This document shows, piece after piece, positions 34,138 through 42,749 of a DNA stretch of 43,288 nt; within the stretch, counting starts at the first letter, position 1, and every line of letters starts with the position of its first letter. The DNA lies in contig DUDT01000024.1 in assembly GCA_005110385.1 (NCBI GenBank), positions 1 to 43,288 on the forward strand, given 5' to 3'. The notes beneath the pieces are model-generated. The model was not told the origin of the DNA. It saw only the letters and a list, made by a program, of their open reading frames with translations, and did no database searches. Source of the stretch: Candidatus Melainabacteria bacterium (lineage in GTDB: Bacteria > Cyanobacteriota > Vampirovibrionia > LMEP-6097). The position numbers and the translations under genes are program-made.

Positions 34138-36252
34138 TTAGTTTTGAATTTTTTGATTCCAAAGATATCTAAGACCATTAAAAAACTCTTTTGAATAGCT
34201 TTTCATGTCAGCTGCTGCTGAGTTAAGATATCTCTCTCTAATACTAGATTTATAGTGAATGATTCGTTCTGGAGAATTAGCTAGCAGAATAAGTTTGTTA
34301 ATGTAATCTGTTTGGTCTATTGCAATAAGTTCATCTAATTTGCTGAAATATAAGACATCTGCAGAGTTACGGTGTGCAAATTTATTCCCATTGATACTAA
34401 TTAAGGGAATACTCATCATTAACGTTTCATGAGTAGTAGTACCACCAGTAAAGGGGAATGGATCTAATGCAATATCTATTTTATTAAATCTTTGGAAGTA
34501 AGCTTCTTTGTCTGATGGATTTTCAAATTCTATTCTTTCTTTATCAACACGGTGATCACTAAAGAAGTCTAAAATCTTTTTTCTGTAATGAGTTGAAACA
34601 ACACTGTGATTACTCATTAAAAGTATTGATTTAGGTACTGAGTTAAGAACTTGTGCCCAAGCTTCTAGAACTTCTTTGTTAATTTTCATACTATTATTAA
34701 ATGATCCTAGAACAATAATTCCATCATTCCTAGCTAGAGATCTGTTTATTTGCAAGTTTTCATAATCTTGAGCAGGATATGAAGTATGAGGCATGCGATA
34801 AACTTTTTCTGTGAAAAATGCCTCTTCTCCTTCCCTGACTACAAAAGGGTCTGCGATCATATAGTCTATTTGTGGCAATCCCATGGGGCCAGCCTGCCCT
34901 AGCCATGTGATTTGAAGTGGGGCGGGTTTTAATGCGAAAGTCTTCAGGCGATTGCCAGCAGTATGTCCAGAAAGATCAATAAGGATATGGATCTCATCAG
35001 CATATATTTTTTCTGCTAATTCGACGTCTGATAAGTGATTAACATATTCTAGTTTATGGCACATGCTACGTAATGACTCTGAATAGTCATTTGGTGAAAT
35101 GCTTGCATAACAGTGAATTTCGAAGTTATTATTACCATCACTAGATGCATGTTTTAATAAACTGCTAATCCAAAAAAACACTGGATGTATTTTAAAGTCT
35201 GGCGAAACCATCCCTACTTTGATAGTTTTCTTGGAATTTTCTTGAAAATTCCTAATTAAGTTTGAAAAATCAAAATCTATTTTATGCTGTTCTAGAAACG
35301 GATGAATACATTTCTGGTAATAATTTTGTGAAAATTCAAGAATTTGCTCACTGGTAATTGAGTGAGAATAATGTGAGAGCATTATTAAGTTGTCATGCGC
35401 TAATGTGAGGCATTGATCACAAGATACTGCCTGCAAAAATTCAGAAATCGCTTTATCGACATCACCATTAGAGGTATAAACAGCTCCTCTCAGTAAATGA
35501 AAAATATCTAGGTATTGAGGAAATAAGTTTTCTAACTCATCAGTTAAGCTTTTGGCTAATTTTCCCTCATCTTTCTCATTTTTTTCCAGAGCAAGCATTA
35601 GGGCATAATTAAGAGTGATACCTTTTTCTATTGAGGTATTCGCTTGCTCTAGTGCATAAGGAAGAAATTTCTCTATTGCATAAATATCTTGATAGATTGA
35701 AAAATGTAAATGTGCAAATTTGAAATTCAATGAAGGGTTAAGAGGGCTTCTATCTAAAGCTTGTGCAAAGAAATATAGAGCTTTGTTTTGATCTTCTGCT
35801 AGGTAAAAGTCTCCTAATATTTCACAGATTTCTGTGTGATATTCCTGCCTCGCATTAGACTCTGCTTCAAGAGAGTAAAATATTTGAGGGTCTATTGTGA
35901 GATCTAACTCTAGTGATGATTTAGCAAGTCCATAGAGGACTTCAAAATTATTAGGTTCTTGCAAGTAAAGTTTTTCAAATATTAGATGTGCTTTTTTAAA
36001 TTCTTGAAAATTTAAATATAAAAAAGCTAATTCTTGATTTTCTATTTCAAGCTGTTCTAAGCTCTTTATATTTTTGTAATGAGTAAGAATCTTCATCATT
36101 AATTGAGGGTGATTCCTTTTAAGAATCTCGTCATTTGAGAATCCCGTCTTCTCTAGCTCTTTTAGTAAATCTAGAGCCATGCCTAATTTATTATTTTTAA
36201 TAAGGGTTTCTATTAGTTCTAGTTTGTCGACTTGATAATTGTTTGCTAGCAT
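34138..36252 (-). CDS. TPR-fused SPINDLY/OGT-type (GT41) glycosyltransferase, copy 3
   Basis: A 704-aa protein: helical and TPR-like repeats to about residue 300, then the GT41 domain with VGMVSPDFKIHPVFFW (His 356), LIDLSGHTAGNRLKTF, WLGQAGPMGLPQIDYM, LGSFNNSMKINKEV (Lys) and GGTTTHETLMMSIPLI. It is very close to copy 4 over long stretches (ELAEKIYADEIHIL and the following LSGHTAGNRL), pointing to fairly recent tandem duplication. Three bp separate it from copy 2 and 14 bp from copy 4, so the three form one transcription unit. Cytoplasmic; no signal peptide. Confidence 0.9.
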   Translation of the reverse strand: MLANNYQVDKLELIETLIKNNKLGMALDLLKELEKTGFSNDEILKRNHPQLMMKILTHYKNIKSLEQLEIENQELAFLYLNFQEFKKAHLIFEKLYLQEPNNFEVLYGLAKSSLELDLTIDPQIFYSLEAESNARQEYHTEICEILGDFYLAEDQNKALYFFAQALDRSPLNPSLNFKFAHLHFSIYQDIYAIEKFLPYALEQANTSIEKGITLNYALMLALEKNEKDEGKLAKSLTDELENLFPQYLDIFHLLRGAVYTSNGDVDKAISEFLQAVSCDQCLTLAHDNLIMLSHYSHSITSEQILEFSQNYYQKCIHPFLEQHKIDFDFSNLIRNFQENSKKTIKVGMVSPDFKIHPVFFWISSLLKHASSDGNNNFEIHCYASISPNDYSESLRSMCHKLEYVNHLSDVELAEKIYADEIHILIDLSGHTAGNRLKTFALKPAPLQITWLGQAGPMGLPQIDYMIADPFVVREGEEAFFTEKVYRMPHTSYPAQDYENLQINRSLARNDGIIVLGSFNNSMKINKEVLEAWAQVLNSVPKSILLMSNHSVVSTHYRKKILDFFSDHRVDKERIEFENPSDKEAYFQRFNKIDIALDPFPFTGGTTTHETLMMSIPLISINGNKFAHRNSADVLYFSKLDELIAIDQTDYINKLILLANSPERIIHYKSSIRERYLNSAAADMKSYSKEFFNGLRYLWNQKIQN

Positions 36253-36266
36253 AACATTTACTACTT

Positions 36267-38396
36267 TTAGGCTTGTTTATTTTTGAATTCAATTATTTTT
36301 TGTCCCCAAAGATATTGAAGTCCTTTAAAAAATTCAGTTGAAAAATTTTCCATATCAGCAGCTGCTGAATTAAGATATTTTTTTCTAATATTTTTTTTGT
36401 AGTTTATTATTCTGTCGGGGTCCTTTGCTAAATTGACTAGTTTATTAATATACTCATCTTTGCTATTTGCAATAAGTTCTGGGAAGCCCGCAACTTCTAA
36501 GATCCCAGAGCTTAAGCGAGAAGCAATTTTATTTCCAGTTAAAGTAATTAGAGGGACACTAAGCATCAATGTTTCAAAGGTTGTAGTTCCTCCTCCATAA
36601 GGAAAGGGATCTAAAGCTATATCAAATTCCAGAAAACTTAAAAAGTAAGCATTCTTATCTGATGGAGCTTTGAATACAATTCTTGACTCATGAATATTAT
36701 AGGACTGAAATAATTGAATAATTTTTTTTTGGTATTCTATGTCGCTCACAGACGCGTTATTAATAATAATTATAGAGTTATTGACATTTTGTAAAACTTG
36801 ACCCCAAGCGTGCAAAACTTCATCATTAATTTTTCTTGCATGATTTATAGAACCAAAGACTATAATGTTATCGGTGCGTGCTAGGGAGTGATTAATTTGC
36901 AAATTATTATAATCAGCAGCAGGGTAAGCTACACCTGATTTAGGCATTCGATGAATTTTTTCTACATAAAGATGCTCTTCACCATGTTTAACGTAGTATT
37001 CACCCGTAATCATGTAGTCAATTTCTGGTAATCCCTGCGTGCCTATATGTCCAAGCCAAGTTATTTGAAGAGGAGCTGGTTTAAGGGCAAAAGTATTTAA
37101 TCTATTCCCAGCAGTATGGCCAGAAAGATCAACAAGGATATGAATCTCATCAGCATATATTTTCTCTGCTAATTCTCTATCAGAAAGATGATATATGTAT
37201 TCTAATTTATGGCATTGAAGCGATTCGGCAAGGGGGTTTTTAGCATTATTTGCATAGCAATAGATTTCAAAATTATCTTTTTCTACATATTTTAAAAGCG
37301 AGCTTACCCAGAAAAACACTGGATGCATCTTCAAATCAGCAGAAACAAATCCTATACGTAGTTTTGGGTTTTCTTGAAATTTATTGATTAAATTTCTAAA
37401 ATCAAATTCTACAGAATTTTCCATCAAGAATGGTACGATACACTGTCTGTAATAATTTTGTGCATATTCAAGAATCTCTTCACTTGAGACTTTCTCTATA
37501 TAGTGAGAAACCATTATAAGCTTGCTGTGAGCAATACTGTCACGAGGGTTTACCAAAATAGCTTTTTTAAAATAATTTAAGCCTTCGTCAATGTTTCCTT
37601 CAGCGAAACACATATGTGCTTTATAGACCCAAGTGGGACTGAAATTAGGAAAAGAATGTATTAGCTGATTTACAATTTGATTTTTTCTATAATGATCATT
37701 TTTCGCTTCAGCATTCAAGAAAGCTAAGCATAAGGCTGTATCTAGCTTTGAATTATCAACTTGTAAAGCCGTTTCGATATAATCACTTATTGCTAAAGGT
37801 GTGAGAGTTAATCTATAAATAGCTAATGCTAGGTATAAATTAACATAAGGGTTTTCTCTTTCAAAAGATAAAGCCGTTTCAAGGACTGCCTGTGCATCTT
37901 CAAGTTTAGACTTATTTAAGTAACATATGCCTAGGCTTATATACCCTGTTGTAAAACTGGGATTGGATAATATACTCTGCTTGAATGATTGAATAGCTCG
38001 ATCTTTTTGTCCTAAATAAAACTCACATTCTCCTAGGGCATTCCAATATATCTCAGCTCGAATGTCTTTATAATTAGATAGTTCTATGGAACTAATAGCT
38101 TCATCATACTTACCTAGAGCTTTATAAAGTAAACCAGAAATAAACAGAGTCTCTGCATCGAATGGATTTTCTGAGAGTCTGTTATTTATTATAGAAACAA
38201 GTTCATCGAAAGAACCTTTCTGAATCAGTTTTTCAGCGAGTGCTAAAATATCTGTTTCATATTCAGAAATAGGAATACTCTGTCTCATTCTGTAAGCTTT
38301 GTTTGCCCAAGTTTTTGAATTGAATAGATCATCTTTATGCTTGAGAGTCTTTTTATGAAAATCAGGCAGATATAGTTTTATGGCACAAGGCTTCAT
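36267..38396 (-). CDS. TPR-fused SPINDLY/OGT-type (GT41) glycosyltransferase, copy 4
   Basis: A 709-aa protein with the clearest TPR array (about 80-290: GLLYKALGKYDEAI, GECEFYLGQKDRAIQSFKQS, KAHMCFAEGNIDEGLNYFKKA). The GT41 domain has IGFVSADLKMHPVFFWVSSL (His 358), LVDLSGHTAGNRLNTF, WLGHIGTQG, FGSINHARKIND (Lys) and GGGTTTFETLMLSVPLI. It is the first gene of the three-gene GT41 unit. Its ATG lies 17 bp inside the divergent TPR gene; the next in-frame Met is at residue 37, so the start could be internal. A weak TAGTCT ends 8 nt upstream. Confidence 0.9.
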   Translation of the reverse strand: MKPCAIKLYLPDFHKKTLKHKDDLFNSKTWANKAYRMRQSIPISEYETDILALAEKLIQKGSFDELVSIINNRLSENPFDAETLFISGLLYKALGKYDEAISSIELSNYKDIRAEIYWNALGECEFYLGQKDRAIQSFKQSILSNPSFTTGYISLGICYLNKSKLEDAQAVLETALSFERENPYVNLYLALAIYRLTLTPLAISDYIETALQVDNSKLDTALCLAFLNAEAKNDHYRKNQIVNQLIHSFPNFSPTWVYKAHMCFAEGNIDEGLNYFKKAILVNPRDSIAHSKLIMVSHYIEKVSSEEILEYAQNYYRQCIVPFLMENSVEFDFRNLINKFQENPKLRIGFVSADLKMHPVFFWVSSLLKYVEKDNFEIYCYANNAKNPLAESLQCHKLEYIYHLSDRELAEKIYADEIHILVDLSGHTAGNRLNTFALKPAPLQITWLGHIGTQGLPEIDYMITGEYYVKHGEEHLYVEKIHRMPKSGVAYPAADYNNLQINHSLARTDNIIVFGSINHARKINDEVLHAWGQVLQNVNNSIIIINNASVSDIEYQKKIIQLFQSYNIHESRIVFKAPSDKNAYFLSFLEFDIALDPFPYGGGTTTFETLMLSVPLITLTGNKIASRLSSGILEVAGFPELIANSKDEYINKLVNLAKDPDRIINYKKNIRKKYLNSAAADMENFSTEFFKGLQYLWGQKIIEFKNKQA

Positions 38397-39846
38397 TAAT
38401 AAACAGACTACAGAGGGAATTGAGACTAGAAGTCTTATTGCTGAATTGATTGAGAAAAATGAGATTCAGAGAGCGAAAAAACTCTGTGATAATGAGCTAG
38501 AGAAGGATCAAGCTGATACTCAAGTTTTATTTTTTTTAAGTAAGATTGCAGCGAAGCAATCAGATGTGGATACAGCAATAGAAATTTTATTAAAGGCTTT
38601 AAATAATGAACCCACGCATTTAGGCTTACAGTTTGAGCTAGCTAAGCTATTATATTCGTCACGTTCATCCTATCCAGATGCTGCGAAGGCTGCTTTAAAT
38701 CTTCTGAATCAGATTAACTCTGGTGAATATTATGAAAGAGCAAAAATATTGCTCGCAGAAATTTTTACAGCTTCAGGATATTATGAAGAAGCTGTAAATC
38801 AATTGAAGATGGTTCTCGTCGCAAATCCTGATAATATGGAAGCTTATTTACAGTGGGCTAAAGTCTTAATTAAAGAAGCCAAGAATAATGAGGCGTTTAA
38901 TAAAATAGAATACGTTTTATCTAAAGATACACTTCTCCCAGAAGCTTTCTATTTAATGTCACAAATAGTTTCTTTCTCAGATGCTGATGGGCAATATTTA
39001 AAAGAGATGAAAGAGACACTTAGAATTAAAAAGCTTTCACGAAAAGAAAAGGGTTTTTTGAATTTTGCTTTAGCTAAGGCTTTTCAAGATCAAAATGATT
39101 ATAAAAGGGCTTATGAAGCTTATGCTGAAGCTGCTAATCAAGTTAACAAGGGATTGAATTATGATATTAATTTAGATCTTAAATTTTTTGATAATATTAA
39201 AAAGACATTTAATCAGAATGTTTTCCAAAATCAAGGAGAGAACAGAAATCTTAGTGAAGTATCAAATTTTAAACCCGTTTTTGTGATTAGCTTCCCTGGT
39301 TTAGGGGTTCAAGAATTAGTAAAAGACTTGTTGAAAGATAATGCCAGAGCTTATATTGGAGAAAATTCTTTTTTAAGCCAAATGTTAGCGGGTTCTAGGT
39401 ATAGTAATAATTTTTTGAATCTTATTACTAAATTCACGGAATTAGACTCAGAAAATTTAGATATATTTAGACTGCATTATCTTGATAGTGTAGCAAAGGT
39501 CGTCGGGGATTCAGTTTCATCGATAGATACATCTAAAATGAATTTTATTTACGTGGGATTAATTAAATTATTATTTCCGGATGCTGAGATTATTTATTTA
39601 AAATCTGTGGTAAAAGAAGATGCAATGCTTGAAACATACTTGCAGCTCTTTGATGAGCCAGAAATGAATTTTTCTTATAATTTAAAAAATCTTAATCAAT
39701 TTTATATCGGGTTTGAAAAGCTTATGGAGCATTGGTTAGCTTTGTTCCCGGATATTCAAATTAGAGATTCTCTTGAAGGAAGTCTAAATAAAGATTTCTT
39801 ACCATTCTTTACTAAAGATTTAAATAATGTCTTAAAAATGCGTTGA
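38380..39846 (+). CDS. TPR protein with degenerate sulfotransferase domain
   Basis: A 488-aa protein. TPR repeats fill about 15-260 (AVNQLKMVLVANPDNMEAYLQ and others). From about 297 the sequence follows the TPR-linked sulfotransferase family: KPVFVISFPG, then DTSKMNFIYVGLIKLLFPDAEIIYL (split here as 383-407), a later YNLKNLNQFYIGFEKLMEHWLALFPDI region, and a C-terminal tail. The PAPS-binding P-loop of the family (PRSGTTL) is replaced by FPGLGVQEL, and the usual R-D-P after the IIHL strand by KSVVKED. So the domain is probably catalytically dead and may act as a scaffold. It diverges from GT41 copy 4 and overlaps its start by 17 bp. Confidence 0.78.
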   Translation: MAQGFINKQTTEGIETRSLIAELIEKNEIQRAKKLCDNELEKDQADTQVLFFLSKIAAKQSDVDTAIEILLKALNNEPTHLGLQFELAKLLYSSRSSYPDAAKAALNLLNQINSGEYYERAKILLAEIFTASGYYEEAVNQLKMVLVANPDNMEAYLQWAKVLIKEAKNNEAFNKIEYVLSKDTLLPEAFYLMSQIVSFSDADGQYLKEMKETLRIKKLSRKEKGFLNFALAKAFQDQNDYKRAYEAYAEAANQVNKGLNYDINLDLKFFDNIKKTFNQNVFQNQGENRNLSEVSNFKPVFVISFPGLGVQELVKDLLKDNARAYIGENSFLSQMLAGSRYSNNFLNLITKFTELDSENLDIFRLHYLDSVAKVVGDSVSSIDTSKMNFIYVGLIKLLFPDAEIIYLKSVVKEDAMLETYLQLFDEPEMNFSYNLKNLNQFYIGFEKLMEHWLALFPDIQIRDSLEGSLNKDFLPFFTKDLNNVLKMR

Positions 39847-39876
39847 TAGTATGAGTTAGTAATTTCTGAAAAACCA

Positions 39877-39882
39877 TATAAA
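39877..39882 (+). promoter_or_regulatory. -10-like element (leaderless-type)
   Basis: TATAAA ending 6 nt before the ATG at 39889. AAAGG also lies 3 nt before the ATG, too close to act as a normal Shine-Dalgarno. Confidence 0.35.
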
Positions 39883-39888
39883 AGGTGT

Positions 39889-41253
39889 ATGGTTTCAAAA
39901 AATAATACTAAGCAGAGTCTAAAAGTCCTTCAAGATTGGACTGATTATGATAAATCTGTTCTGAATTCTATTTCTTCAGAATATTATGCTAAAAAAGGTG
40001 TAGATGCCTTTGATTCTCAGGCTACTAATTCTAATTCTATTCCTAATACCGTAAGTAATTCATATCCGCATGCACTATCTATTGTTAGAATGCTGAAAGC
40101 AAATTTAGGTGAATTAGATTCTTCTTCTAAAATAAGAGTTCTTGAATGTGGTGCTGGTGCTGGTTTGTTTGCGAGGCATTTTTTGTTAGCAGCACAGGAA
40201 GAAGGAATTTTGCAGAGGTTAGAGTACTTTTTAAGTGATATCGCGCCTCATTCATTAAGACAAATTCAAGAAAAGGGCATACTTGAAGAGTTTCAAGATC
40301 TAGGTGTATTTCGCCTTGTAACATTATTCTTACCAAATTTTGATTCGGTGTTCGATTTAGAAGGAAATCAGATAGAACTGGATAGTTTAGATTTAGTAAT
40401 TGCTAATTATGTAGTGGATAGCCTGCCAATGATTCCTTTAAAGAAAAAGGAGGGAGGGTGTTTTGATAAATTACAGTTAAAGATATCCCAGAATCAGTTC
40501 ATCCAAAACCAGAACTTGATTAATGATCTTGGTTTTTTATCGCGCCTAAATATCATGGAACGATGGGTTGACTATGATTTAGCTCAAGCTAGTGAAATGG
40601 AGCAAAAATATTTTCACATTTTAGAATCAACTGCTAGTCATCACCCAGTTGGAGCGGAGTTGCGCTTTAGTTATTTTATTTTAGATCTTATGGATAGTTT
40701 AAAAGACAAATTAAAGCAAAAGGGCTTGTTTTATATCTATGATATTCCATCCAAGCAGGAATCAAATAAGCATTATTATTTCTTTGCTAATTCTGTTGCG
40801 AATCTTCTTAATGAGGAGTTAATTGTTGAATTTGTTCGGTCATCTAATTTAACTATCCTAGCTAGGCAAGATGCTTATCAGTCTAATTTGTTAATTATAA
40901 ATACAGAACAGCCAAAACATGATTTAGTAGAGACTTTTAGCCGTGAATTTGAGAAGACTTGTAATATTAATGTTTTTAACGAGATACTTAAGATGATAAA
41001 CGTAATAAAAAGCCCTCAATCAGTGGAGCTTTTAAAATTTTTGGTTGATAAGTTTCAGGAGATTGATGGGAAATCTGCTTTAAGTTTAACCGCAAAGGGG
41101 CTTTATTATGAAGCTATAAAGGATTATGACACTGCTCTAGATATTTATTTAGCCGTACGTAAGATTGATTTTTTAAATGAATGTTTAATCGAGGCTAAAA
41201 TTGATAAATTAAGAGCATTGACTATTCCTAAAACTTCTTTTCAGATACTTTAG
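39889..41253 (+). CDS. MidA/NDUFAF7-like SAM-dependent methyltransferase with C-terminal TPR-like repeat
   Basis: A 454-aa protein. A SAM-binding motif VLECGAGAG (84-92) is followed by LEYFLSDIAPHSLRQIQEKG, which resembles the post-I region of MidA/NDUFAF7 protein-arginine methyltransferases. LDLVIANYVVDSLP follows as motif IV. The last 90 residues contain a TPR-like helix pair (GLYYEAIKDYDTALDIYLAV). Its place just before the flagellin genes and after TPR-glycosylation genes suggests methylation of flagellin or of its glycan; that is inference. It could equally act on another protein. It may be co-transcribed with the gene 42 bp upstream. Confidence 0.65.
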   Translation: MVSKNNTKQSLKVLQDWTDYDKSVLNSISSEYYAKKGVDAFDSQATNSNSIPNTVSNSYPHALSIVRMLKANLGELDSSSKIRVLECGAGAGLFARHFLLAAQEEGILQRLEYFLSDIAPHSLRQIQEKGILEEFQDLGVFRLVTLFLPNFDSVFDLEGNQIELDSLDLVIANYVVDSLPMIPLKKKEGGCFDKLQLKISQNQFIQNQNLINDLGFLSRLNIMERWVDYDLAQASEMEQKYFHILESTASHHPVGAELRFSYFILDLMDSLKDKLKQKGLFYIYDIPSKQESNKHYYFFANSVANLLNEELIVEFVRSSNLTILARQDAYQSNLLIINTEQPKHDLVETFSREFEKTCNINVFNEILKMINVIKSPQSVELLKFLVDKFQEIDGKSALSLTAKGLYYEAIKDYDTALDIYLAVRKIDFLNECLIEAKIDKLRALTIPKTSFQIL

Positions 41254-41267
41254 TTTTAGGAATCATA

Positions 41268-41298
41268 GGGAGATGTTCATATTGAATAAACATCTCTC
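41268..41298. terminator. hairpin between convergent genes (possible bidirectional terminator)
   Basis: GAGATGTT (41270-41277) pairs with AACATCTC (41289-41296), extended by G-T and G-C pairs, with an 11-nt loop. It sits between the plus-strand methyltransferase and the minus-strand flagellin. No T-run follows on either side, so intrinsic termination is uncertain. Confidence 0.4.
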
Positions 41299-41329
41299 CA
41301 TGAACCTTGTAACTAACTTAACTAAGTGA

Positions 41330-42235
41330 TTAAGGTAGAAGGTTAAGTGCAATCTGTGGAGTTGCATTAGCTTGTGCAAGCATAGTAGCAGCAGATTGTT
41401 GCAAGATTTGAGCTTTTGACGTTTGTGCACTTTCTGCAGCGACATCTACATCTCGAACTCTAGATCTAGCACTTTGTAAGCTTTCAGAATATCTATCTAG
41501 ATACTCCATACTAGAACCTAGGGCATTTTCATAGGCACCACTCTGAGATCTCATTCTAGAGATGTTTTGAATCATGGTATCCAATCTACCCAGAGCAGTT
41601 GATGTTGCGGTTGCGCTTGTAGTACCACTTACAGTTTTAACGTTTGCAGAGCCTATAGTGAAGGTGCTTAAGGCGATGGCGCCTTCTCCAAGTGAGCCAG
41701 AATTTGTTGAAGTGAAATCAATAAAGAAACCTCTGTTTGCTACGGTACCTGTTGCAGTTTGAAGTATTAATTGATTACCATCACTTGCTCCAGTCTGCAG
41801 AGTTATATCAGCAGTACTTCGTAAAAGGGACACACCGTTAAAGGTGGCATTTGCCCCCATATCGTTAATGGAAATTATTCTTTCATTAATCTCTCTTTGT
41901 ATGGCATCTTTTTCGTCAGAGCCGTTAGTACCGTTTAGGGCTTGAACCGTAAGTTCTCGAATTCTTTGTAAATTATCCTGTACTACTCCTAGAGCCCCAT
42001 CAATGGTGGAAATCATTGCGATCCCGTCACCAATGTTTCTTTGGGCTTGATCCATGCCTCTAATTAAAGTAGTCATTTTCTGAGCTATAGATAGTCCAGC
42101 TGCATCATCACCAGCTCGATTGATTCTGTATCCTGTTGATAATTTCTCAATGGACTTTTGCATCATATTTGTATTTGATCTTAATGCTCTTTGAGCAAAA
42201 AGACTCTGTGTATTGGTATTGATTATAACACCCAT
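41330..42235 (-). CDS. fliC: flagellin, copy 1
   Basis: Filament subunit, 301 aa. The N-terminal D0/D1 domain is canonical (INTNTQSLFAQRAL, KLSTGYRINRAGDDAAGLSI) and so is the C-terminal domain (SRVRDVDVAAESAQTSKAQIL ... QANATPQIALNLLP). Between them is a short central region with a Ser/Thr-dense stretch at 190-213, a plausible target for the O-glycosyltransferases nearby. There are no D2/D3 outer domains, so the filament surface is formed by D1 and this small insert. A strong Shine-Dalgarno AAGGAG lies 6 nt before the ATG, and a FliA-type -10 lies about 48 nt upstream. Confidence 0.97.
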   Translation of the reverse strand: MGVIINTNTQSLFAQRALRSNTNMMQKSIEKLSTGYRINRAGDDAAGLSIAQKMTTLIRGMDQAQRNIGDGIAMISTIDGALGVVQDNLQRIRELTVQALNGTNGSDEKDAIQREINERIISINDMGANATFNGVSLLRSTADITLQTGASDGNQLILQTATGTVANRGFFIDFTSTNSGSLGEGAIALSTFTIGSANVKTVSGTTSATATSTALGRLDTMIQNISRMRSQSGAYENALGSSMEYLDRYSESLQSARSRVRDVDVAAESAQTSKAQILQQSAATMLAQANATPQIALNLLP

Positions 42236-42282
42236 GTCTTACTCCTTTTCAGTGACTTAGTTTGAATTAGTTACAAACTTTT

Positions 42283-42290
42283 ATATCGGC
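42283..42290 (-). promoter_or_regulatory. sigma-28 (FliA)-type -10 element of flagellin
   Basis: GCCGATAT on the minus strand matches the sigma-28 -10 consensus GCCGATAA at 7 of 8 bases and lies about 47 nt before the flagellin ATG. The -35 (TAAA-type) is weak at the expected spacing (TACC at 15 nt), so the call rests mainly on the -10 and the gene. Confidence 0.5.
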
Positions 42291-42517
42291 TTAACATGGT
42301 TGTTCGGTAGTGTTTGTTATGAAAATGCACTTGGTGATCTAGTCTCTGAAAGGATTTCATGTTTTTAGTTTAGTTTTTTTCAAGAGATTCATTTTTTTAA
42401 GGTATTAAGTATTAATTCCCTGAGCTGCTTATCGGACTCAGCCAAGATTAAAAAATGCTACTTTAAACATTTTTCAATTAATACTGAACTTGATTACCCA
42501 TTAAGCCGCCCCTAATT

Positions 42518-42736
42518 TTATTTAAAGTAATTAACAGAGACATCATGGTGAGTGCTTCTTAAGAAGTTTTTAAGATTACTTATTAGGGTATTAAGAGCAT
42601 TAAAAGCAGTGAGAGTATCAGAGTGAATGATAGTCCCTAGTTTCTCTAAATATTCTGCACACTGCTTTTCGCTCCTAAAGTTTTTTATGAATTCTGCTAA
42701 GCTTAAGCCTTTTTGAAATTGGATCCCATGTAGCTT
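42518..42736 (-). pseudogene. IS1595-family transposase remnant (ISSod11-like)
   Basis: In the 514-bp space between the flagellins an open minus-strand frame without a start codon reads HGIQFQKGLSLAEF, then SEKQCAEYLEKL, then IIHSDTLTAFNALNTLISNL and KNFLRSTHHDVSVNYFK before a stop. The first part matches the N-terminus of IS1595-family transposases (the G.SL.EF....E.QC pattern). The second matches the catalytic-region SD..tAF, and the third the NT.I.NLK...GT.H block. The zinc ribbon and most of the DDE domain are missing, so it has been shortened by internal deletions. Possible terminal sequence GGGGCGGCTTAA lies just beyond. The rest of the gap (42291-42517) holds nothing I recognise. Confidence 0.75.
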
Positions 42737-42749
42737 TTTCGATGATTTC

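Noticed and set aside
38380-39846. Functional sulfotransferase
   Set aside because: The PAPS-binding loop and the Arg-Asp-Pro element that define active members are missing.
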